From positions 992,001 through 1,056,000 of the forward strand of contig NZ_CP013377.1 of the NCBI RefSeq assembly GCF_001718415.1: a stretch of 64,000 nt of DNA. The letters are read 5' to 3'. The DNA comes from Burkholderia pseudomultivorans (GTDB lineage: Bacteria > Pseudomonadota > Gammaproteobacteria > Burkholderiales > Burkholderiaceae). Numbering within the stretch: the first letter of the stretch is position 1; each line of letters starts with the position of its first letter. Of this stretch, positions 15,986-24,861 are shown piece by piece. The notes under the pieces are model-generated. The model ran no database searches, was not told the origin of the DNA, and saw only the letters and a program-made list of their open reading frames with translations. The translations under genes were made by a program, and so were the position numbers.

Positions 15986-17428
15986 ATGCATATCGGCCTG
16001 CGCATCTTTTTCGGCTTCTTCCTGATCGTCGGTCTTGCCGCGCTGATCACGCTGCGGGTGTTCGTGCAGGAGGTGAAGCCCGGCGTGCGCGAGGCGATGG
16101 AAGACACGCTGGTCGACACCGCGCAGGTGCTCGCGACGCTCGCCGCCGACGACATGGCGAACGGACACATCGCCGACGGCGCCTTCGCGCGGCAGCTCGA
16201 CAAGCTGCACGCCAGCCCGGTCAGCGCGAACGTGTGGGGCATGCACAAGAACACGATCAGCTACCGGATCTACATTACCGATGCGCGCGGCATCGTCCGC
16301 TACGACTCGTCCGGCGTCGCGGTCGGACAGGACTATTCGCGCTGGAACGACGTGTACCGGACGCTGCGCGGCGAATACGGCGCGCGCAGCACGCGCTCCG
16401 ATCCGGACGACGAGAACAGCACCGTGATGCATGTCGCGGCGCCGATCCGCAACGGCAACGCGATCATCGGCGTGCTGACGATCGCGAAGCCGAACCAGAC
16501 GGTCGCGCCGTTCATCGCGCGCAGCCAGCGCAAGATCATGCTGTACGGCGCGCTGCTGATGGGCGGCGCGATCCTGATCGGCGTCGCCTGCACGTGGTGG
16601 CTCGTGCTCGGGCTGCGGCGCCTGCAGCGCTATGCGCGCGCGATCGCGGCCGGCGAGCGCGCGGCGATGCCGCTGCAGGGCGCGAACGAGCTGGCCGAAC
16701 TGGGGCGCGCGGTCGAAAGCATGCACCAGCGTCTCGAAGACCGCCAATACGTCGAAACCTATATCCACACGCTGACGCACGAGATGAAGAGCCCGCTCGC
16801 GGCGATCAGCGGCGCGGCCGAGCTGTTGCAGGAGGAGATGCCGATCGCGAACCGGCGGCGCTTCACCGACAATATCCGGCGTCAGGCGGGCCGGCTCGAA
16901 CAGATGATCCGCAAGCTGCTCGCGCTCGCCGAAGTGGAGCAGAAGCAGCGGCTGTCGGTGCACGAGCCGGTCGCGCTGGTGCCGGTGCTCGAACAGCTCG
17001 TCGACGATCTCGAGCCGAGCGCGCGCCGCCGTGGCGTGAACCTGCGGATCGATGCGCAGGCGCCATCCGTCGTCGACGGCGATCCGTTCCTGTTGCGCCA
17101 GGCGCTCGGCAACCTGCTCGACAACGCGCTGGATTTCGCGCCGCCCGGCAGCACGGTGCGGATTTCGGTCGAGCGGCAGCCCGAGGGCCGGGCACACGTT
17201 GTGCTCGTGCGCGTGGCCGATGACGGTCCGGGGGTTCCCGACTACGCGCTGTCGCGCGTGTTCGACCGGTTCTATTCGCTGCCGCGTCCCGACGGGCAGG
17301 ATCGCAGCACGGGCCTCGGCCTGTGCTTCGTGCGCGAGGTCGCGATGCTGCATCGCGGCCGGATTGCGCTGGCGAATCGCGACGAAGGCGGCGCGTGCGC
17401 GACGCTGACGCTGCCGGCGTCGGGCTGA
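15986..17428 (+). CDS. creC: Sensor histidine kinase CreC
   Basis: 480 residues. Membrane segment 1 covers about residues 5-25 and segment 2 about 187-208; between them is a periplasmic sensor with the CreC pattern (NVWGMHKNTISYRIYITDARGIVRYDS). A HAMP region follows, then the H-box YIHTLTHEMKSPLAAISGA with His265 as phosphorylation site, and an ATPase part with LLDNALDFAP (N-box), DDGPGVPD and STGLGLCFVREV. It phosphorylates CreB. It begins 16 bases after creB and has its own start at 15986 (MHIGLRIFFG). The signal sensed is not firmly known. Confidence 0.93.
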   Translation: MHIGLRIFFGFFLIVGLAALITLRVFVQEVKPGVREAMEDTLVDTAQVLATLAADDMANGHIADGAFARQLDKLHASPVSANVWGMHKNTISYRIYITDARGIVRYDSSGVAVGQDYSRWNDVYRTLRGEYGARSTRSDPDDENSTVMHVAAPIRNGNAIIGVLTIAKPNQTVAPFIARSQRKIMLYGALLMGGAILIGVACTWWLVLGLRRLQRYARAIAAGERAAMPLQGANELAELGRAVESMHQRLEDRQYVETYIHTLTHEMKSPLAAISGAAELLQEEMPIANRRRFTDNIRRQAGRLEQMIRKLLALAEVEQKQRLSVHEPVALVPVLEQLVDDLEPSARRRGVNLRIDAQAPSVVDGDPFLLRQALGNLLDNALDFAPPGSTVRISVERQPEGRAHVVLVRVADDGPGVPDYALSRVFDRFYSLPRPDGQDRSTGLGLCFVREVAMLHRGRIALANRDEGGACATLTLPASG

Positions 17429-17454
17429 CACGCACCGCAGCGCACCGGCCGCGC

Positions 17455-17503
17455 TTCACGCTCGCCACACGTTCGCTTCACACCCGCTTCAATCGCGCTT
17501 CAC
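17455..17503 (+). promoter_or_regulatory. cre-tag-like array (TTCAC repeats, 11-base period) before creD
   Basis: TTCAC occurs at 17455, 17477 and 17499, with the near-matches CACAC at 17466 and TTCAA at 17488, so five pentamers sit exactly 11 bases apart. The spacers all end in CGC. TTCAC-N6-TTCAC is the known CreB binding site; here it is extended to a run ending 46 bases before the creD start. A further TTCAC at 17529 is out of register. Confidence 0.75.
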
Positions 17504-17549
17504 TGCGCTGGCTCATGCTGACCGCGTCTTCACTACGGTATCTGCCAGC

Positions 17550-18941
17550 ATGAATCGAGTCCTGTTGTTCAAATCCCTGATCACCGCATTGCTCGCGCTG
17601 CTCATCCTGATTCCGCTGCGGATGGTCGGCGGCATCGTCGAGGAGCGAGCGGCGTATCGCGAGAGCGCGCTGCAAAGCATCTGGTCCAGCTACGCGGGGC
17701 CGCAGACGGTGACGGGGCCGGTGCTCGTCGTGCCGTACACGGAAGTCACGCGTGTGCGCGACGAAACGCCGGCCGGCGGCGCGACCAGAACGAGCCTGCA
17801 CAGCGAGACGAAGCGCATGCTGGTGTTTCCGAAGACGCTGGACGTCAGCGGGGCGCTGGCCACCAGCGTTCGCTATCGCGGCATCCACAAGGCGCTGGTC
17901 TACGACCTGAAAAGCCGGCTGACCGGCACGCTGACGCTGCCGGACCTGAAACAGTTGCCGCAATCGGCCGGCCATGTGAGTTTCACGGTCGGCGACGCCT
18001 ATGTCGCGATCGGCATCAGCGACATACGCGGGCTGATGACCCAGCCCATGCTGAACGTCGGCGGCAAGCAGTTCGAGCTGGAGCAGGGCGCGCAGTTGGG
18101 TGGGCTGCGGCAGGGCGTCCACGCGAAGATCGATCTTGCGGCGCTCGCGGCCGCGCATGCGGGGCAGGCGGTGCCGTTCAGCATCGACCTGCCGCTGCGG
18201 GGCGCGCAGTCCGTCGCATTCGCGCCGGTGGCCGACCAGAACGACTTCTCGCTGAAATCGGCGTGGCCGCATCCGAGTTTCGACGGCGCCTTCCTGCCGC
18301 GCGACCGCACGATCGATGCGCGCGGCTTCTCCGGCGCATGGAGCGTCACGTCGTTCAATACGAAGGTGCGCGAGCAGATCACGTCGGGCAACGGAGAGGA
18401 TCTGCTCGATACGGCGTCGGTGTCGCTGATCGAACCGGTGAACGTCTATCTGCAGGCCGAACGGGCAACGAAGTACGGCGCGCTGTTCGTAATGCTCACG
18501 TTCGCGAGCTTCTTCATGTTCGAGCTCGTGAAGCGGCTGCGCATCCACCCGATCCAGTATCTGCTGGTCGGCCTGTCGCTCGCGCTGTTCTTCCTGCTGC
18601 TGCTGAGCCTGTCCGAACACATCGCGTTCGGCCACGCGTATCTCGCGGCGAGCGGCGCGTGCATCGGCCTGCTCGGCTTCTATCTGACGTTCGTGCTGCA
18701 TAGCGTGAAGCGCGGCGCGACGTTTGCGGGGCTGCTCGCGATGCTGTATGCGGCGCTCTATGGTCTGCTGCTGTCGGAAGACAATGCGCTGATGCTCGGT
18801 TCGCTTCTGCTGTTCGCGATGCTCGCGGGCATCATGATGCTGACGCGCCGGGTCGACTGGTATGCGCTGGGCGCCGCCTTGCAGCCGCTGGCGGACAAGC
18901 CGTCGGCGGTGGACGCGAAAGCGCGCGCATCGGGGCAATAA
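17550..18941 (+). CDS. creD: Inner-membrane protein CreD
   Basis: 463 residues. One N-terminal membrane segment (LLFKSLITALLALLILIPL) is followed by a long periplasmic domain (to about residue 310; contains GPVLVVPYTEV, KRMLVFPKTLDVSG, TVGDAYVAIGISDIRG, FSGAWSVTSFN) and about six C-terminal membrane helices starting KYGALFVMLTFASFFMFE. The pattern and length fit CreD, which is the best known target of CreBC and is linked to envelope integrity and beta-lactam sensitivity. It is separated from creC by 121 bases that contain the cre-tag-like array, so it is probably induced by CreB. Confidence 0.92.
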   Translation: MNRVLLFKSLITALLALLILIPLRMVGGIVEERAAYRESALQSIWSSYAGPQTVTGPVLVVPYTEVTRVRDETPAGGATRTSLHSETKRMLVFPKTLDVSGALATSVRYRGIHKALVYDLKSRLTGTLTLPDLKQLPQSAGHVSFTVGDAYVAIGISDIRGLMTQPMLNVGGKQFELEQGAQLGGLRQGVHAKIDLAALAAAHAGQAVPFSIDLPLRGAQSVAFAPVADQNDFSLKSAWPHPSFDGAFLPRDRTIDARGFSGAWSVTSFNTKVREQITSGNGEDLLDTASVSLIEPVNVYLQAERATKYGALFVMLTFASFFMFELVKRLRIHPIQYLLVGLSLALFFLLLLSLSEHIAFGHAYLAASGACIGLLGFYLTFVLHSVKRGATFAGLLAMLYAALYGLLLSEDNALMLGSLLLFAMLAGIMMLTRRVDWYALGAALQPLADKPSAVDAKARASGQ

Positions 18942-18978
18942 GCGCACGGCGCTACGCCCCGATCCCGAGCGCCGGCAA

Positions 18979-19710
18979 TCACATCTGCCTGAACAGCCCG
19001 GCGCCTGCGCGGCTGACCGGCAGCACGTCGCGGTGCCCGCGCAGATGGATGCGCTGGCGGCCCAGCAGGTCGCGTTCGATGTGATCGATCGCCGCGTAGG
19101 CGACGATCACGCTGCGATGCACTTGCGCGAAGCGGCTGCCGTCGAGCCGCGGCAGCAGTTCCTTGAGCGGCGTGCGAATCACGTGCCGTTCGTCTGCGGT
19201 CACGACTTCCGTGTATTTGTCGGCGGCCTGGAAGTACAGCACGTCGTCGATCGGCACGAGCCGTGTCTTGTCGCGGATGCCCACGGTCAGCCAGCGGATC
19301 GGCTCGACGTCCTGCGCGGCAGCGGCGTGCTCCTGTGCGAGGGCGTGCGCGGGTGCCGCGGCGCCGCGCTGCAGCTTCGCGATACAGCGCAGCAGCCGCT
19401 CGTCGGTCACGGGTTTCAGCAGATAGTCGAGCGCCGACCGGTCGAACGCGCGGACCGCGTACTCATCGTAGGCCGTCACGAACACCACGTGCACGTGCGG
19501 CACGAGGTCCGCAAGCTTCAGGCCGTCGATGCCCGGCATCCGGATATCGAGGAACGCGAAGTCCGGCCGCTTCGCGTTGAGCGCGGCGAGCGCCTCGACG
19601 CCGTTGCCGGGTGTCGCGACGATTTCCAGCTCGGGCCACAGCGCGGACAGGCGCGCAGCGAGTTCCGCGGACAGGTTCGGTTCGTCGTCGGCGATCAGTG
19701 CGGTCGGCAT
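18979..19710 (-). CDS. LytTR-family response regulator
   Basis: 243 residues from the ATG at 19710. A receiver domain (1-120) with Asp8-Asp9 pair, phosphoacceptor Asp55 (FAFLDIRMPGIDGLK) and Lys near 103 (LLKPVTDE) is followed by an Ala-rich linker and a LytTR DNA-binding domain (about 135-243: DVLYFQAADKYTEVVT, LKELLPRLDGSRFAQVHRSVIV). LytTR proteins bind pairs of nine-base direct repeats. The gene starts two bases after the kinase stop; a TTG at 19719 inside the kinase end is an alternative start. Its target is likely the divergent DUF6622-like gene, because matching repeats lie there. Confidence 0.92.
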   Translation of the reverse strand: MPTALIADDEPNLSAELAARLSALWPELEIVATPGNGVEALAALNAKRPDFAFLDIRMPGIDGLKLADLVPHVHVVFVTAYDEYAVRAFDRSALDYLLKPVTDERLLRCIAKLQRGAAAPAHALAQEHAAAAQDVEPIRWLTVGIRDKTRLVPIDDVLYFQAADKYTEVVTADERHVIRTPLKELLPRLDGSRFAQVHRSVIVAYAAIDHIERDLLGRQRIHLRGHRDVLPVSRAGAGLFRQM

Positions 19711-19711
19711 G

Positions 19712-20779
19712 TCAGGCAAGCGGAATCAGCAGGGTGGCGGTCACACCCTGCGTCGCATCGGCATTCGCGCCCACCGACAGGCGGGCGCGCTCGCCATGCA
19801 GGCTCAGCAGCCGCGCGCGCACGTTCGCGAGCCCGACGCCGCCGTGCAGCTTCCGGCCGCTGTTGCCGAGCCCCACGCCCGTGTCGCTGACGCTGAGGAC
19901 GAGTCGATCTCCGTCGCGCGAGCCGCGGATATGGATCTCGCCGCCGTCGATCGACGGCTCGATGCCGTGCAGCAGCGCATTCTCGACGAGCGGTTGCAGC
20001 AGCAGCGGCGCCAGCGGCAAGGTCCGCACCGCTGCGGGTACGTCGATCGTATAGCGCAGGCGCGTTTCGCCGAGCCGGATCGTCGCGATCTTCAGCAACG
20101 CGGCGACCAGTTCCAGTTCGTCGTCCAGCGTCGACGAGGCTTCGCGCGTGCGGCTCAGGCTCGCGCGCAGATAGCGGTTCAGGCTGTCGAGCATCGTGGC
20201 GGCGCGCGCCGGGTCGCGGCCGATCAGGCTCTGTACGTTCGCCAGCGTATTAAACAGGAAATGCGGCTCGATCTGCGCCTGCAGCAGCGCGAGCCGTGCG
20301 GCCGTTTCGGCCTGGCGCGCCTCGGCGGCTTCGCGTCGCTGCGTCTCGAGCGCCGCGCGCATCCGTGCGGCCTGCACAAACACCGACACGAAGGCGCAGC
20401 ACGCACCGGCAACCACGAGCGACGAGCCGTAGGTGAGCCATGTTTCCGCGCGGGCATGTCCGGTCAGGCGCGGTACATGCCCGATGGTGGACGCCGCGAT
20501 CTCGAAGCCGATCCATACGCTGGCAGGCGCGACGATCAGGATTTTCGGCGTCAGTGCCAGTTTGCCGCCCGCGAACCGGTCGAGCGCGGCGCCGAGCAGC
20601 ATCGCGCTGAAGCCGATCGCATTGGCGACGACCAGATACGGCAGCAACGCGTCGTCGCGGCGCATGGCCCAGAAGATCAGCCCGACACAGGAATTGAACA
20701 ACAGCAGGCCCGTCAGCGACCTGCGTGGCCGGAACGCACCGGATGCCGGAGACGGAAAAAGACGGAAGCTGCTGTGCAT
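19712..20779 (-). CDS. LytS/YehU-type sensor histidine kinase
   Basis: 355 residues from MHSSFRLFPS. About four membrane segments fill residues 20-140 (SLTGLLLFNSCVGLIFWAM, LVVANAIGFSAMLLGAAL, ILIVAPASVWIGFEIAA, SSLVVAGACCAFVSVFVQ); a coiled region leads to the His_kinase domain with QIEPHFLFNTLANVQSLI (His173) and an ATPase part with LLLQPLVENALLHG, DTGVGLG and GVGLANVRARL. It phosphorylates the LytTR regulator encoded directly downstream. Frames extending to 20953 upstream add Arg-rich residues and are not credible. Confidence 0.9.
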   Translation of the reverse strand: MHSSFRLFPSPASGAFRPRRSLTGLLLFNSCVGLIFWAMRRDDALLPYLVVANAIGFSAMLLGAALDRFAGGKLALTPKILIVAPASVWIGFEIAASTIGHVPRLTGHARAETWLTYGSSLVVAGACCAFVSVFVQAARMRAALETQRREAAEARQAETAARLALLQAQIEPHFLFNTLANVQSLIGRDPARAATMLDSLNRYLRASLSRTREASSTLDDELELVAALLKIATIRLGETRLRYTIDVPAAVRTLPLAPLLLQPLVENALLHGIEPSIDGGEIHIRGSRDGDRLVLSVSDTGVGLGNSGRKLHGGVGLANVRARLLSLHGERARLSVGANADATQGVTATLLIPLA

Positions 20780-20944
20780 GGCAGCGATCGAGCGTGGAGG
20801 TGTCGGAGATGGTAGCGCAACCGGCGGCCGTGTCGCTATCGCCGATCGGGACAGGCGGCGCCGCGTACGCCGCTCGCGGGCGAGCTGCGCCGCCGGACGG
20901 CTGCCGAGAGGCGGCTCGCTGCATGAGCCGACCATTGCCCGATG

Positions 20945-20994
20945 GGCGTTCATCGGTCATCGATGCCGTTCATTCACGGATTTCGACCGTTCGT
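20945..20994 (+). promoter_or_regulatory. LytTR-type direct repeats before the DUF6622-like gene
   Basis: ACCGTTCGT at 20986-20994 matches the published LytTR/AgrA half-site pattern [TA][AC][CA]GTTN[AG][TG] at all nine positions. GCCGTTCAT at 20965-20973 matches eight of nine, and the two are separated by exactly 12 bases, the spacing the family requires. A third, weaker copy GGCGTTCAT starts at 20945. The array ends 80 bases before the divergent membrane-protein gene. Confidence 0.6.
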
Positions 20995-21074
20995 CGCAAC
21001 GCGCGGCATCTGCGGTTTCCGGTCGTTACAGTCGTTGTCATCCCGCCGCTCCGGCGATCTCGGACAGGTTTCCC

Positions 21075-21608
21075 ATGCAACGTCTGCCGGTTTACGTTTA
21101 TCTGCTGTTCGCTGCGCTCGTCTATGTCGGGCTGAAGCGCTGCTTTCCGCGAGAGGTGCGCCCGGTGCGGCCGATCGTGTTTCCGGTCGTGTTCGTCGGA
21201 CTCGGCATTGCGAGCCTTGGCCGTCTGTTTCCGCGGGCGGGAGACGACGCGTATGCGGCTGCGCTGGCCGCACTTTTGATCGGTGCGGCGACAGGCTGGC
21301 TCCATGCGCGCCGCTGGCGGCTGCAGTTCCGCCACGCCGCGGAAGGGATGTTCGTGCGCCTGCCCGGCGACGCGAGCCTGCTGGTCATGCTGCTGCTGAC
21401 CTTCACGGCCGAGACGCTCATCCACTATGCAATCGCCGCGTCGTGGCCGTGGGCGGCCGGCGGAGCTTTCGCGATGCTGTCGTTTTCGGTCTGGGGCCTG
21501 CTCGTCGGCATGCCGCTCGGGCGCGCGATCAACGTGATCACGCGCTGCCTCCGTTACGCCGACGGATCGTTCGACGAAGGAGGCTCGCCGCCGCTCGGGT
21601 CGCGCTGA
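21075..21608 (+). CDS. DUF6622-like integral membrane protein
   Basis: 177 residues with five to six hydrophobic segments (VYVYLLFAALVYVGLKRCF, IVFPVVFVGLGIASLGRLF, ALAALLIGAATGWLHARRW, ASLLVMLLLTFTAETLIHYA, GGAFAMLSFSVWGLLVGMPL). The RCFPR.. .RRW.L. ..G pattern resembles the DUF6622 family of small membrane proteins of unknown function. It begins at ATG 21075 after a divergent intergenic region shared with the LytS/LytTR operon. LytTR-type repeats upstream suggest it is the regulated output of that system, comparable in logic to LytSR and LrgAB, although it does not look like LrgA. Confidence 0.75.
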   Translation: MQRLPVYVYLLFAALVYVGLKRCFPREVRPVRPIVFPVVFVGLGIASLGRLFPRAGDDAYAAALAALLIGAATGWLHARRWRLQFRHAAEGMFVRLPGDASLLVMLLLTFTAETLIHYAIAASWPWAAGGAFAMLSFSVWGLLVGMPLGRAINVITRCLRYADGSFDEGGSPPLGSR

Positions 21609-21748
21609 ATCGACGCGGTCGCGGGTGATGGCGGGCTTCGCGACAGCCGTGCGGGTATCGTGCCGGTGTGCAATCGGGACCTCCGCTGGCGCGTCGCGAC
21701 CATCCGGGGCAATGCCCGTGTTCGGTCCAACCCCGTAGCCTGCGGTTG

Positions 21749-22051
21749 TTATTGCTTGATCAGGAAGCGATCGCGGTTCTTGACGTCCTTGATCCATGCC
21801 GGCGCGCGGCCGCGTCCGCTCCACGTTTCGCCGGTTTTCGGGTTCTGGTATTTGGCGGCAACGGGCGAGGCGGTCTTGCCTTTGCCGGCGCGCGTGCGGC
21901 CGAAAATCTGTTCCGGCGTGATGCCGTACTCGGCGACGGTGGCGCGAATCTCCGCGATTACCGCTTCCATTTCCGCAATACGGGCCGCTTCCGTTTCCTG
22001 CTCGAGCTTCGCGAGTTGTTCCTTCAGATCCTTGTAGTTTTTCGTTGCCAT
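21749..22051 (-). CDS. H-NS family nucleoid protein
   Basis: 100 residues from MATKNYKDL. An N-terminal coiled-coil dimerisation region (LKEQLAKLEQETEAARIAEMEAVIAEI, residues 6-35) is joined to a C-terminal DNA-binding part with the H-NS core (YQNPKTGETWSGRGRAPAWI, about 73-92), the loop being TWSGRGRAP. It is a short H-NS-like protein of the type numerous in Burkholderia. It would bind AT-rich DNA, for example acquired islands. GGAGA upstream supports the 22051 start over 22090. Confidence 0.92.
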   Translation of the reverse strand: MATKNYKDLKEQLAKLEQETEAARIAEMEAVIAEIRATVAEYGITPEQIFGRTRAGKGKTASPVAAKYQNPKTGETWSGRGRAPAWIKDVKNRDRFLIKQ

Positions 22052-22479
22052 AGATTCATCTCCATAGTTTGCGGTTGCGAAAATTCGCAACGGTCAAATT
22101 ATGCCACCTATTGAGGTGTGCAGAATCAATGGTTTTTATGTAGGTTGATTGTCAGACGGAAAGGCCGAAAGGGCGAATCATGCCGACGCCGTAACGACAA
22201 GACTTTGGCCTGCTTCGCGGGGTTGACAGGGAAAGCCCTGATGCGGGCCTCGATTGCCGGCCGGAATGGATGGATTTAACTCATTTCTTTGTTGATTCGG
22301 ATGATCTGGACGGCAAAGTACCGGCCTGCTTTTCGGCAGCGGCGGAAAAGGCGCTTCGGCATCGCCAATTCGCGATGCGCGTCGCCATTCATCGCCCGCT
22401 TTAGAGAATCCATCCCGCGAACGCGCAATCCGCGAATCAACGCGCCGGCCAATACGCGGAAAGTCGCCGCATTGACGAT
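22052..22479. other. Intergenic region upstream of H-NS gene
   Basis: About 430 bases. The part next to hns (about 22070-22150) is AT-rich and likely holds its promoter. The remainder has short overlapping frames on both strands without ribosome binding sites or recognisable products. No RNA gene or repeat was recognised. Confidence 0.5.
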
Positions 22480-22902
22480 TCAAGCGCAAGGCGAGGGCAT
22501 CCGGAAGCGTGCACGCGGAATTTCCGCGATCGCGGCGATCTCGATCATCAGGTCGCTGCGATACAGGCGTTCGACCTGGACAGTCGTCGTGACCGGATAA
22601 GGTTCAGCAAAGAATGTCGCGCGAATGTCGCCGGCCTGCATGAACGCGTCGATATCGGTCGCGTAGTGGACGAGCGAGATTACGTCCTGCATTTGCCCGC
22701 CCATCGCGGCCAGCACGTCGCGAATGTTTTCGAGCGTCTGTTTTACCTGCGCGCGCATGTCGCCGGGGCCGACGGCGCGTCCGTCCCGGCCGAGCGCAAG
22801 CTGGCCTTTCAGATGGACGATCCGGCCATCGCCCTGGATCGTCGCCATCGAGAATGCGCCGAACGGCGCCCAGACTGTCGGTGGATTCGTTGCCTGTGCC
22901 AT
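22480..22902 (-). CDS. Rid (YjgF/RidA) family protein
   Basis: 140 residues from MAQATNPPTV. The family core is present: GAFSMATIQGDGRIVHLKGQ, GDMRAQVKQTLENIRDVLAA, QDVISLVHYATD and the C-terminal VERLYRSDLMIEIAAIAEIP. RidA enzymes hydrolyse reactive 2-aminoacrylate and related imines; other Rid subgroups have different or unknown substrates, and the region around the substrate Arg is not a clean RidA match here. It is transcribed alone, divergent from the small 23029 gene. Confidence 0.88.
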   Translation of the reverse strand: MAQATNPPTVWAPFGAFSMATIQGDGRIVHLKGQLALGRDGRAVGPGDMRAQVKQTLENIRDVLAAMGGQMQDVISLVHYATDIDAFMQAGDIRATFFAEPYPVTTTVQVERLYRSDLMIEIAAIAEIPRARFRMPSPCA

Positions 22903-23028
22903 GACGGGATTCCTGTCGTTCGCTGATGAAGGAGGCGCGCGCGTTCGATTCGGTGCGTCCGCAGGCGTGCGCCGCCGGCGTGCATCGCTGACTCCCCTTA
23001 TACTGGAGGCTTCCCGTCACCCTGTCAT

Positions 23029-23238
23029 GTGGTTCGAGCCGTGCCCAAGCCTGCCTCCCCGGAATCGTCGGTCGACGATCCGCGTCCTGTCCCGCCTCCG
23101 GAACCCGCGCTGGAAGACTGCTGCAACAGCGGCTGCTCGCCATGCATCTTCGATCTGTACGATGAAGCGCTGGCGCGCTATCGGGTCGAGCTGGCCGAAT
23201 GGGAGGCGCGGCACGCGCCGCGCAAGCCGCACAAGTGA
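23029..23238 (+). CDS. Small protein with oxidoreductase-like domain
   Basis: Sixty-nine residues. The C-terminal half, DCCNSGCSPCIFDLYDEALA followed by RYRVELAEWEAR, matches the oxidoreductase-like domain (Oxidored-like family) defined by the Cys-rich CCxSGCxxCxxDxY motif; a Pro-rich N-terminus (PVPPPEPALE) leads in. Four Cys suggest metal or redox chemistry, but no reaction is established. The GTG at 23029 is the longest start; another GTG at 23041 gives MPKPASPESS. The ribosome binding site is not clear. It faces the MFS gene end to end. Confidence 0.75.
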   Translation: MVRAVPKPASPESSVDDPRPVPPPEPALEDCCNSGCSPCIFDLYDEALARYRVELAEWEARHAPRKPHK

Positions 23239-23265
23239 ACCGCCGCCCGGCGGTGAAGCGGCCCG

Positions 23266-24726
23266 TTATGCGACCGCATGCAGGCGCCGGTGCATCGGTC
23301 CGAGCGCGGCCGACAGCGCGACGCACGCGAGCAGGATCGCCGTCAGCGCGAACATCGACGTCCTGAATCCCTGTACGTAGTCGACCGCGGCCGGGTGCGC
23401 GCCGAGCCGCGCGAAGAACAGGCCGCCGAGCGTCGCCGCGCCGACGGCCGCGCCGATCTGCAGCGCGGCCGTGACCATCCCGGACGCGACGCCCGCGCGC
23501 GGCGCATCGACCTCGGCGAGCACGATGCGCACGACCGACGGCAGCACGAGACCCTGGCCGATGCCGATCGCCGCGATTCCCGCGTAGAAGCCGGCGTCAG
23601 GCGCGTGCTCGCCCGCGAGCACGGCGGCGCTCGCGACGCCGGCCGCGAGCATCGCGAAGCCGAGCGTCAGCACGCGATACGCGCCGAACCGGCCGACCAG
23701 GCGCGGCATCAGCAGCGGGCTCGACAGGAAGCCGAGCCCGAGCGGCAGGATCGCGATGCCCGATGCGAGCGGCGACCAGTTCAGGCAGCCCTGCAGATAG
23801 ATCCCGTAGCTCAGGAAAAACGCGCTCAGCATATAGAACAGAAATGCGAGCCCGAGGCCGGTCGCGACCACCGGATTGCGAAACAGGCGCACGTCGAGCA
23901 GCGGGTCGCGGCCGCCGGCGAGCCGGCGCGCCTCGACCGTCAGCAGCGCGCCGAGCATCGGCAGCGCGCCGACCCCGCAGGCGACCATCCACAGCGGCCA
24001 GCCCGCGTCGCGCCCGTGCGTGAGCGGATAGACGAGCATCAGCAGGAACAGCGACAGCAGCACGGTGCCCGGCACGTCGATGCGCTGGCCGCGCGGCGGC
24101 CGGCTTTCCGGGATGAAGCGCCAGCTGCCGAGCAGCGCCAGCACGCCGATCGGCAGATTGACGAGAAAGATCGCGCGCCAGCCAAGCCCGAACGGATGCA
24201 GCTCGATCAGCGCGCCGCCGCCGAGCTGGCCGATCACGGCGGCGAGGCCGAACACGAAGCCGTAGAAGCCCATCACGCGCACTTGTTCCTGCGGACTGAA
24301 GACGCTGCGGATCGTCGCGAGCACCTGCGGCGCGAGGATCGCGGCGAACAGGCCCTGCAGCACGCGGCCGCCGACCAGCACCGCGCCGCTGCCGGCCAGC
24401 CCGCACAGCGTCGATGCGACGACGAAGCCGGCCATCCCGATCATGAACATGCGTTTGCGGCCGTACAGGTCGCCGAGCCGGCCGCCGGTGATCTGCACGA
24501 CCGCGTTGGCACACGCATACGCCGACACGACGAGCTGAAGCTCGGCCGGGCGCGCGCCGATGCCGTCGCGAATGGCCGGCAGCGCGAGATTCACAATGAA
24601 GTAGTCGAGCGGCGGCAGAATCGCGCCGACGAGCAGGACGACGAGCGCCCAGCCGTGATGGCTGCGCGGCGCTGCCGGGGCCGCCGGGCGGGCCGGCGCG
24701 CGGGGGGCGAGGAGGTTGTCCGTCAT
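23266..24726 (-). CDS. MFS transporter, DHA2 (14-helix) type
   Basis: 486 residues from MTDNLLAP. Multiple membrane helices with MFS motif A between helices 2 and 3 (GGRLGDLYGRKRMFMIG), motif D-like LDYFIVNLALPAI in helix 1 and the GWRAIFLVNLPIGVL signature typical of DHA2 drug/H+ antiporters (EmrB/QacA relatives). It probably exports toxic or metabolic compounds. A LysR regulator is transcribed divergently from the shared 170-base region with a palindrome and is the likely regulator. Confidence 0.9.
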   Translation of the reverse strand: MTDNLLAPRAPARPAAPAAPRSHHGWALVVLLVGAILPPLDYFIVNLALPAIRDGIGARPAELQLVVSAYACANAVVQITGGRLGDLYGRKRMFMIGMAGFVVASTLCGLAGSGAVLVGGRVLQGLFAAILAPQVLATIRSVFSPQEQVRVMGFYGFVFGLAAVIGQLGGGALIELHPFGLGWRAIFLVNLPIGVLALLGSWRFIPESRPPRGQRIDVPGTVLLSLFLLMLVYPLTHGRDAGWPLWMVACGVGALPMLGALLTVEARRLAGGRDPLLDVRLFRNPVVATGLGLAFLFYMLSAFFLSYGIYLQGCLNWSPLASGIAILPLGLGFLSSPLLMPRLVGRFGAYRVLTLGFAMLAAGVASAAVLAGEHAPDAGFYAGIAAIGIGQGLVLPSVVRIVLAEVDAPRAGVASGMVTAALQIGAAVGAATLGGLFFARLGAHPAAVDYVQGFRTSMFALTAILLACVALSAALGPMHRRLHAVA

Positions 24727-24861
24727 GGATGCAGTTCCGGAGAAATGAGGGCGGCATGCCGGCCGCGGCGGCGCGGGACATGCCGCTCCTACCACGGCTG
24801 CGTAGTGGAACCGTTATTCTGGGTACCGCTCATGATTCGGAAAAGCGGGAAATAGTGGTAG

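Noticed and set aside
22289..22600. Plus-strand frame in the gap between H-NS and the Rid gene
   Set aside because: Overlaps the Rid gene in antisense, lacks a ribosome binding site and has Arg-rich shadow composition.
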